Below are positions 57,045 through 64,000 of a stretch of DNA of 64,000 nt, piece after piece. The stretch is taken from positions 57,075 to 121,074 of the forward strand of contig JAMYHX010000067.1 of assembly GCA_025529335.1 (NCBI GenBank), in the 5' to 3' direction. Each line of letters begins with the position of its first letter. Within the stretch, counting starts at the first letter, position 1. The DNA comes from Rhizopus sp. PT2906 (lineage: Eukaryota; Mucoromycota; Mucoromycetes; Mucorales; Rhizopodaceae). The position numbers and the translations under genes are program-made. The notes under the pieces are model-generated. The model was not told the DNA's origin, did not search any database, and worked only from the letters and a program-made list of their open reading frames with translations.

Positions 57045-58756
57045 ATGAATCCTATTATGAATACAGAAATTCCTATTCTTGAAAACCTGATTACTATTCG
57101 ACATAAGCTGTCTGCGCTTAAGAAAGACAGAGACAGCTTTCTTGATTCCCAAGTTGTAATAGATCTCTATAAAGAAACAGAAAGGGAGGTCGAGAAACTG
57201 AACGAGATACGTACAGGTGATATTTGGAATCCCTCTTCTCGCAATAGATTAAACGATGTACTGGATGACATTATGGCATTACTCTCCTTATTTTTTATGA
57301 GCATTGGTAGAAATAGAGAGAGTAAGATATATACACGCGGGAATAAACACACATGATCTGATATTTTGTTCATAGGTCCTGCTGTCTATGTCCATTTGGT
57401 GACAGTAGAGGTATATCATTTAATTTTTTATAGTATAGAGGATATCCTTACTTATATGCGTATGTATGTAGCGTTATCTAGATCAGTTAGCCCATATGGG
57501 TGTATATACGGATTCTATCTTGCTAGAAAATCAAGAAAGGTTAAACAATATCAAGGAAATCCTTTATGCGGATGAAAGTGGTTCCTGCTTTGTTAACTTA
57601 TTGAAACACAAATTAGACTTGTGCAGTAAGTTGTACGGTATATATATCTTTTTTCTTGGTTACTGATTCACGTATGTCTAAAGATCAATCATTAAAGTCT
57701 TTATCACAAACAATTGAAGATGTATCACCTACACTGTAAGTTGATAAACATAAAGAGAGAGAGTGTGTAACTAAATATAATATCCACAGTAAACCATTAC
57801 AAGAATCGCTCATCCATCTCAGAAGCCAGCTGGCTCAGCTAGCTCAGAAACCAGGTGGATACACGATCGATGACGTGGATGCTATCCAAGCAAAACTTCG
57901 AGAATTAGACAATTCAAAGTATGAACTATTCAATTCAGATCCAAAGGGGAAAGCATTGATAGAAGGTCTTTTGGATCAACTTCATGAAGAAATTCAGGAC
58001 CTAAAGACATCGATCAACAGCGTATCAGAGACTTTGGTGCCTATCGTCGAGCGATTAAAGCAGATAAGATATCAACTCGAACGCCTGGCATTAACCCATA
58101 AATGGACACTGAGAGAGACGGATCTCTATACATACCATGTAAGTCCCCCTAAAAAAAAACATCTATATGTAGTATTCGGTCTTATCTTTTTATACTTTAT
58201 TATATACAAATATAAATATTAGCTGCAATTAGAAGAAATTGAAAAACTACGAGAAAATGGAAGCTTTAGAGAGGCTGGATCAGACACCATCCCAGAAGGA
58301 CAGGCGGTTGTCAACTTTTTGCTTCGAGGTTGTTACCGAATTATGGCAAAGATGCTAAGTGAAAATGTCCCTGTTGCAGAAGCATTGATGCCAGTACATA
58401 ATCAGTTGAGCACAGTGCGAAGATGTCTGATAGAAGTTTCAAAGTGGGGGAAGCCTGATTCAAGTAAGTTCAAATATATAATGTGTCAATGTCCCTTTTT
58501 TCATAATTTTTTTGTTTCATTTGAAGTAAGAGATTTGTATCCGTAAGTACACTATGTGAGATTCATATAGGATTGAGCTTACTCTTTTTCTATTTTTAGT
58601 TATCAATTGAAACTAGCGAGTATTGACAATATGCGTGTAAATGGTACCTTTTGTGATGAAGAAGGGAATGTTCCTGAAGGCCAAGCTATTTGTGTCGCTT
58701 TATTGAATGAGTGTTACGATATGCTACATGATTTGATAGCTTTAGCAGAATCATAA
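57045..58756 (+). CDS. UPF0662 (DUF2408) family protein
   Basis: Eight exons (57045-57321, 57376-57410, 57487-57625, 57684-57735, 57790-58138, 58223-58463, 58527-58542, 58600-58756) give 421 residues. The protein is all-helical with repeated motifs: LITIRHKLSALKKDRDSF, LIHLRSQLAQLAQKPGGYT, DVDAIQAKLRELD, YQLERLALTHKWTLRETDL, ending PEGQAICVALLNECYDML. This fits the uncharacterised fungal UPF0662 family (a fission yeast member is cytoplasmic). Exon 7 is only 16 bases. The acceptor of exon 3 (57486) was set by phase; nearby AGs give stops. Confidence 0.78.
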
Positions 58757-59259
58757 TTGCATTGTTAAGGTAGAGGGAAAGTAGGTTCTAATAAAATATC
58801 GAGCTTGTGAATCTGTTGCATATAGTAGAATATACATGTGTGATGTAAATGACAAGACACTTTCTTAACTTTGGGAAACGTAGATTGTAATCTATTATTT
58901 CATCCCTTATTTAAATAAACTAGATTAGTTTCAATGTACACATATTACAAGATCAATTAATACTTTGGTTGATATTCTATGCCTTCTTTATTGTTTAAAA
59001 GACAGCATGTAATAATATATAAAATGAGCTTGATATTTTTGAGAAAAGATAAATGTGATCAAGACTTTATACAAAATAAAAAGTTGTTAGGACTTAATAT
59101 CAATGTAAATAACTGATTTACTAATTCATTCTTTTGCTTCTGATGGGCTCTCTTTTATTATTATTTGCTGTTTGAAATTATCATGTTTTTATCAGTGTGC
59201 GGATAATTTGTGAATAAAGTGTACAAGTTGCTATATATAAATATGTATCTACAATGTCT
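58757..59259. terminator. 3' flanks of two convergent genes
   Basis: 503 AT-rich bases between the UPF0662 stop and the rad18 stop. Several AATAAA-type motifs on both strands. No gene seen. Confidence 0.4.
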
Positions 59260-60784
59260 TTAATCATTGTTAGGTTTCCTCTTTTTAGCTTCTTCTATTA
59301 GCCTTGAAAATTCGTCTTTGTATTTATGCTGTATAGTTAAATGTTAAGGATAAAAGGATCAAGAAAAGGTAAAGAGGTTAGTATGATATAAGCAAAAAAG
59401 GATATTATGCATCTCTGTGTCAGTATTCTTTCGTTTGACTTGATTATTTCTATTAGCATCGTATGCTCTTTCCATTTCAGCAAGTCTTCTGATCAATACA
59501 TCTGCACCCACCGGATTTTGTGAGTCAAGGTTAGCATTGTATAGATTAAGATACTCTTTATGCCGCCATATCTTTTGTGCTTTATCCCCATCCTCTGGAA
59601 GCCCTAGATCCTACAACAACATTAGTTTCTTTTCTCTTTTCCCTTTTCTTTTCTTTTTACTCTTAGAATCATTCTCATGTCCTTATCGCTTTGAATGGCA
59701 TACACCACCTTCCCTGGTTTTCTACCAAGATGAACACTTTTGCGGCTATAATAAAAATAGATAAATAACGCCTTTTTATATGAATATACATTCAATATTT
59801 CATTTACTTTGTTATCCCGCTAAATAATTGCATATTTGGTCTAGGTGCACTTGTTGATCTATCGCTTGGTGGAAGTGGTGGACTAGGTGGTATTCTACTG
59901 TCACCCTTTGTACAACCATCCAGATGTCGATCGAGTACAACATACTTCATTGACTGTTGACATATTGGACATTGAACTACAGATGTACCTATATTATAGA
60001 CATAAAATAAATCTAGTTGTTCCTAATAGCTCTTACAGCACACTTACTCTTTAATGGCTCATTAGGACTGTTTGTAGCAGGCTGTGTCATGATCGGCTGA
60101 GTGCTACTTGTTGCAGGCTGTGATACGATAGGCGGTGTGGTTATTGAAGGTAACTGCGGAATGGGCTGTGAAGACGAAAGATCTGATAGATGGGTGTCTT
60201 TGCTCCCTAACCGAGTAGATCTTCTCAAAGATGTAGTTGATATTCTCTGAAGTGAAGAGGAAGGCTTAAAGTCATCACTTTGATCGTCATCTATAACAGT
60301 AGGTGCCGTAACAGTACTCAGATTCTCTCTTATTCTAAGCTGTTCCATGTTTAGAGATTGACTTGTTTGTGATGAACTTGACTCGCTCACAGCTGATTCC
60401 GCTAGGTGAAGTGTTTGTTGCTTTTTATTCAACAATTGATCTGCAGACAATAGAGCATTTCTAAAAGGAGCCTCCATTATGAATATAAGGTTGACATTGT
60501 TTATAAATGTGCATATACCTTGAGATACGCCATATATTCACAACGTTATCCAAGTCATAGTTATGAATGATGCTATTACTAAATGCTTCCTTTCGACATT
60601 TAGGACAAACTTGTTCTTCTGATAAACAACGACGAACACACAATGCGCAAAAGGAATGTGAACAAGTTGAGATCATCATTGCTGTGTTAAAGAGCTCTTT
60701 ACATATAGGACAACGTAATTGTTCGTCTATCTTTTGAAATGAGCTTGACTGAAAATCACTTGGATCATCGATGAAGCCATTCAT
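59260..60784 (-). CDS. rad18: Rad18 E3 ubiquitin ligase
   Basis: Six exons (60784-60519, 60460-60048, 59988-59808, 59745-59661, 59610-59406, 59330-59260) give 406 residues. RING finger at about 25-63 (CPICKELFN, CSHSFCALC, CPKC), UBZ4 finger at about 233-252 (CPICQQSMKYVVLDRHLDGC), SAP domain at about 285-345 (LGLPEDGDKAQKIWRHKEYL, then NLYNANLDSQ), and the C-terminal helix KYKDEFSRLIEEAKKR. With Rad6 it monoubiquitinates PCNA at stalled forks. Introns 1-4 are GT-AG; the last is best read as an AT-AC, U12-type intron (59405-59331) that restores MHKHKYKDEF in phase. Confidence 0.93.
59331..59405 (-). other. AT-AC, U12-type (minor spliceosome) intron in rad18
   Basis: Seventy-five bases. On the coding strand it starts ATATCCTTTT, matching the U12 donor consensus ATATCCTT. 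It holds TCCTTAAC, the exact U12 branch-point consensus, with the branch A 13 bases from the end, and finishes AC. Splicing joins CAT-A with AG-CAT in phase 1. Confidence 0.85.
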
Positions 60785-60813
60785 TAAGGGAAAGAAATAA
60801 ATAAAGAAATCAT

Positions 60814-60827
60814 GCGCGCGCGCGCGT
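60814..60827. repeat. Short CG dinucleotide run
   Basis: GCGCGCGCGCGCG in the 100-base gap between the DUF1206 stop and the rad18 start, hence in the rad18 promoter or leader. Unusual for such an AT-rich genome; alternating CG can take the Z-DNA form. Confidence 0.8.
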
Positions 60828-60884
60828 ATCATTTTCATAAAATTTTTCGTGGCATTAATTTATTTAATAGGGTATAAAGTGTAA

Positions 60885-61834
60885 CTATTTTTCACTCTCT
60901 TCAGTATTGTTCTTCTTTTTAAAGAAGGGGAATAAGCGTCGAAAGGAGAATGGAGATGTATGGATATTATTGCTTCTATCCATTCTCCTTCTCTGCTGTT
61001 CCAAATCATCATCACTTAATTCAGGATGAACAAATCCATTTGTATAAAACTCTTGACGTGTGGGTGGAGGAGTTGGAAAATACTTGTAATAGGCATTAGA
61101 TATAGCAAAACAAGCGTAAATGACAAGTGTGACACCCAACAAGCCCATAAAGAACCGGCCACCACCTGAATTGGCTAGCTTGCTAACAGCAGCTGCAACC
61201 ATGTTCTTTGATCCAGACTCGTTTCTTTGTGCTAGTGAGTCCCAAAAGAAGCCGCTCAGGGTACCAAAGAGAGCAGCACGACCAAAGAAACCGATACGAC
61301 CCATCCAGTGGACAATGAATGCCTCCCATTTTCGAGCATTAGGCTCGCTTGTTTTCAAATCTTTGATGAACGTCCCTTTGACAGCATTGACCATTTGTGT
61401 AAAGAAAGCGATAAGAAAAGCGACGCCCAAAAGTGCGATGCCTGCCTTTCCAATTCCAGATCCTGCCCATGAAGCGGGAAATGTCTTGCTCGATGCCGAT
61501 GCTTGTTGCTCTTCTTCTGTTTGAAATATCATGTGCACCACATAGTATGTATAAGCTGTATAAACACACCCGCTCACAAATGGCGATAGACGATAGCGAA
61601 AAAAGTTTTTCTTTTTGCTGAATGATGCATCGCTGCCCTGGCCAGTGATTGCTTCCCAGAATCTATAAGGGAAATATATGTTAATTGTGATCGACAGTAT
61701 ATATGTGCTTTGTTTACCTCCATATGATGTATAAACATAATCCAACAGCCATTACAATCAAAATGGTTCTACCAATAGCTGGAATACCACCTAGCAATAG
61801 AAAAGCACCCTATGGCGGTATGAATAAATCTGTC

Positions 61835-61871
<37 letters not shown>

Positions 61872-62267
61872 TTAACATACCTGAGGAGACTCATTTCCTT
61901 CACTACCATTAGGAGTCCATGCACCTGACAGGTTAGTCAAGGTCAGTACACCTATGCAACCATAAACAACACCTTTTGCAATGAAGCCTACTCTTCCAAC
62001 CCACTTGATGGCAGTCTTATGTTTAGTACGAACACCTCCTTCATAAAAGTGTAAATCTGACTCTCTACGTATCTCTCTACTCTTCCCCCGTATATCCTCT
62101 GTAGTAGATGAAGTTGTTTCGGGTTCAACATTATTTCCTTCTTCTAAAGATGTGTTGCGCTTTTTCTTGAATAATTTGAAAAATGATGGTTTATTGTAAT
62201 CATGTGTTGTATTTACTGTATCTTCATTATTGTTATTTTGCCGTTTATTTATAAAATAATTAAGCAT
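60885..62267 (-). CDS. DUF1206 family membrane protein
   Basis: Three exons (62267-61881, 61809-61718, 61662-60885) give 418 residues. Residues 1-85 are hydrophilic. Three related units of about 75 residues, each with two membrane helices, follow: WVGRVGFIAKGVVYGCIGVL, then SWAGSGIGKAGIALLGVAFL and HWMGRIGFFGRAALFGTLSG. The repeated GRxGFxxxGxxxG pattern is typical of DUF1206, best known from bacteria and also found in fungi. The function is unknown. The C-terminus is polar and basic (RRLFPFFKKK). The intron between exons 1 and 2 contains a (TA)n run of about 32 bases (61839-61870). Confidence 0.82.
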
Positions 62268-63895
62268 TCGATGTAATTTTTTTAAGGGTAAATAGACACA
62301 CTTTTATGTCTTTTATAAAAGAAAGGTAAAATTTCCCTTTTTTATATGAAATTCATAAAAATAAGCTAATAAGGAACAAATCGAATTGGATCTTATGCAA
62401 TCGAGAAAAAAAAGAGACGTATCGACACATACCTTGTACCCCTTTCGTCATTGTGATGTCAAACCAGATAATACATATGTGTAACATTCCTTTTTAAGAT
62501 AATGTTACACACATCTTGGAATCATTCACAACAAAACCAAAAAAAAAAAGGATAAGGATAAAAACAATTGTAATGTAAGAAAGCATTTAAATAGTTTATG
62601 ATCTAGTATTTTAATTTATTAGTTAAGTATCCCTTACGTTATGCAATGTTAAAACAAACTACAAATCAAAGAAGCACATAAGGGAAGCAGTATCCTGATG
62701 AGGATGTTAAGGCTGCTTTGGAACAGCAGTAACCATAGCAAGAAGGAGAGAAAGGAAAGATGACTTTTTTTGGTCGAAGAGCAGACGTCGCTTGGCGTGC
62801 TGTCAAATACGAGGTTAAAAAAGCTGTGATCTTTGAATATTCCTCGGTAAGTGTGTTAGAATTATTGAAATATCATATATCTTTATTGAATATTCTTATT
62901 TATAGTGAAGACGTCTGTGCGGCTGCACATTCCTTGAGAGTGGTACTTTGTCACTTATACGAGCTGGTCATTATCTTAAAGTAGCAAAACAAACAATCTT
63001 GGCAACAATCGAAAGCCTATCAAATAAAAGAGAAGAACTTTCAATGTGCAATGACATATACACACTTTTTATTTGCTGTGAAGGATTCTACTCAGATATC
63101 AAGAAGTTTATTAAGCATGATAACATGCATATACTCATGTGTGCCCTTCTTTTATGCCTTCGTTTTAGGCGTTGAACGAGTATTTCGCCAGAGAAAAGTT
63201 ATGATGTGGCATAGTGTGATTGGGACGAAAACTCCCAATCGCTATTTATAAAAGGTAAACTAAATGTCGTCAAGGCATGTTCCCAAGCGATTGGCATAAA
63301 AAAGTCAAATTTGGTAACTGCGATCTGGATCGGGAAAGTCTTTGTGTAGTTGATCAGAATTAAAATGAATGCCGTATTTTTATTGGCTGTTAAAGACATT
63401 GTGAGATTGGGAAACTGTGAGTTCATTTCATACAGAAACATCAATGAATATTAAAGGTTGCTTTCGGAGACAGAATAAGAACTGAAAGAAGGGAAGCCGA
63501 ATATAAATACGAAAGAGCCTACTGCTCTCTTCCAGAAAAAACAAAGAGGGGAAATTACTGTGATCAGTGAGGAAAAGTGACTTTGTGTCTATTATAACAG
63601 TGTAAACCGTTTCAGTGCTGCATAATCTGGAACATGCAAATAAATATCAAACCAGAATTACGAATTACATAAAGGTTCCGTCCCAAATGAGCATTTCCCA
63701 AGCTATCCAAGCGTAAACGCTTACAGGGGCCAGCAAAATGAAATGCGCATGTATTTAATAGAGTGTTTATATTCTAAAATATACCCTAGTCTCCTTCAAT
63801 AAGCATGATATTGAGTTTTAAGCAATTTATGAAGTAATACAAGTTAAAATACAATCATTATACATAGCACATATGAGCTTCCTTTCTTTTTTGGT
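62268..63895. other. Intergenic with weak coding relics
   Basis: About 1.6 kb. The first 150 bases are the DUF1206 leader. At 62761 a 29-codon frame (MTFFGRRADVAWRAVKYEVK) ends at a good GTAAGT donor, but no continuation works without a stop. At 63261-63450 a plus-strand frame (KLNVVKACSQAIGIKKSNL, TAIWIGKVFV, then TAG, then KMNAVFLLAVKDIVRLG) looks like a worn gene fragment. I assign no function to either. Confidence 0.3.
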
Positions 63896-63939
63896 TTAGG
63901 ACCTGGAGCGACGTTTCTTATTGTTCTTGCCATTTTCCT
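63896..63939 (-). CDS. Last exon of a gene that leaves the window (partial)
   Basis: On the minus strand an acceptor (TTTATTAG) at 63940-63941 is followed by 14 codons ending in a stop: ENGKNNKKRRSRS. The very basic tail could be a nuclear or ribosomal-type C-terminus. The rest of the gene would lie beyond 64000, so identity is open. Confidence 0.35.
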
Positions 63940-64000
63940 CTAATAAAAAAATAAAAAATAAAAAAAAGACAACTTAGTCCCTTGTTAAACTTATTGTTAC

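Noticed and set aside
57439..57486. Second U12-like donor (ATATCCTTA) in the UPF0662 gene
   Set aside because: A phase-compatible AT-AG reading exists, but the intron would be only about 40 bases and has no TCCTTAAC branch point. A normal 76-base GT-AG intron explains the junction.
59331..59451. GT-AG version of the last rad18 intron (donor GTCAAACG)
   Set aside because: It keeps frame, but the donor is poor, it removes 12 residues, and the AT-AC reading matches both the U12 donor and branch-point consensus.
1..64000. CRISPR arrays, bacterial-type operons, ribosome binding sites
   Set aside because: The window is eukaryotic; no spaced direct repeats of CRISPR type were seen.
1..64000. tRNA or rRNA genes
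   Set aside because: I looked for B-box-like GGTTCGAATCC sequences and found only chance GTTCGA hits inside coding regions or without a partner A box; a tRNA search program would be decisive.

Overview
This is a fungal nuclear window, most likely from a Mucoromycota/Mucorales genome (Mucor, Rhizopus or Phycomyces type). It is AT-rich, genes are close together, and almost every gene is cut by introns of about 45-80 bases. The organism call rests on this gene style, on the mix of homologues, on a relic gene that looks like an expanded Mucoralean family, and on an AT-AC (U12-type) intron, a class lost from most fungi but reported in Mucoromycotina. The species cannot be named from the sequence.

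I rebuilt the genes by joining exons at splice sites so that reading phase is kept; the exons are given with each gene. Left part (1-20.1 kb): a secreted lysine-rich protein; a FYVE-finger protein; a TEA/ATTS transcription factor; a CLASP microtubule protein; a frameshifted relic gene; the Qb-SNARE Vti1; Rad51; a factor with two tandem Zn2Cys6 clusters; and a bestrophin-like channel. Middle (20.7-47.7 kb): a class II DYRK kinase; an F-box protein; TFIIH subunit Ssl1/p44; a decayed membrane-protein gene; a small unknown protein; an AGTRAP-like membrane protein; a PAM2-motif protein; mitochondrial processing peptidase beta; a PH-LRR protein; a NIPA-type magnesium transporter; an ADF-H/coiled-coil/PH protein; a CLIP-170 protein; and an Edc1/PNRC-like decapping factor.

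Right part (48.3-64 kb): a small transposon island (an internally deleted Tc1 element, an orphan gene, and a 0.42 kb foldback/MITE-like repeat); ribosomal protein uS3; a coiled-coil protein; a short Cut8/Sts1-like protein; a White-collar-2-like PAS/GATA protein; mS33; a TANGO2 protein; a UPF0662 protein; Rad18; a DUF1206 membrane protein; and the last exon of a gene leaving the window.

Functional groups: DNA repair (rad51, rad18, TFIIH Ssl1), microtubule plus-end and polarity proteins (CLASP, CLIP-170, DYRK), actin (ADF-H/PH), membrane traffic (Vti1, FYVE, TANGO2), mRNA decay (PAM2 and PNRC proteins) and developmental or light regulators (TEA, WC-2-like, Zn2Cys6). They are not an operon or an obvious biosynthetic cluster. 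I found no tRNA, rRNA or CRISPR. The most notable signals are the AT-AC intron in rad18, four GC-AG introns, the foldback element, the double Zn2Cys6 protein, and a long inverted repeat inside the first uS3 intron.
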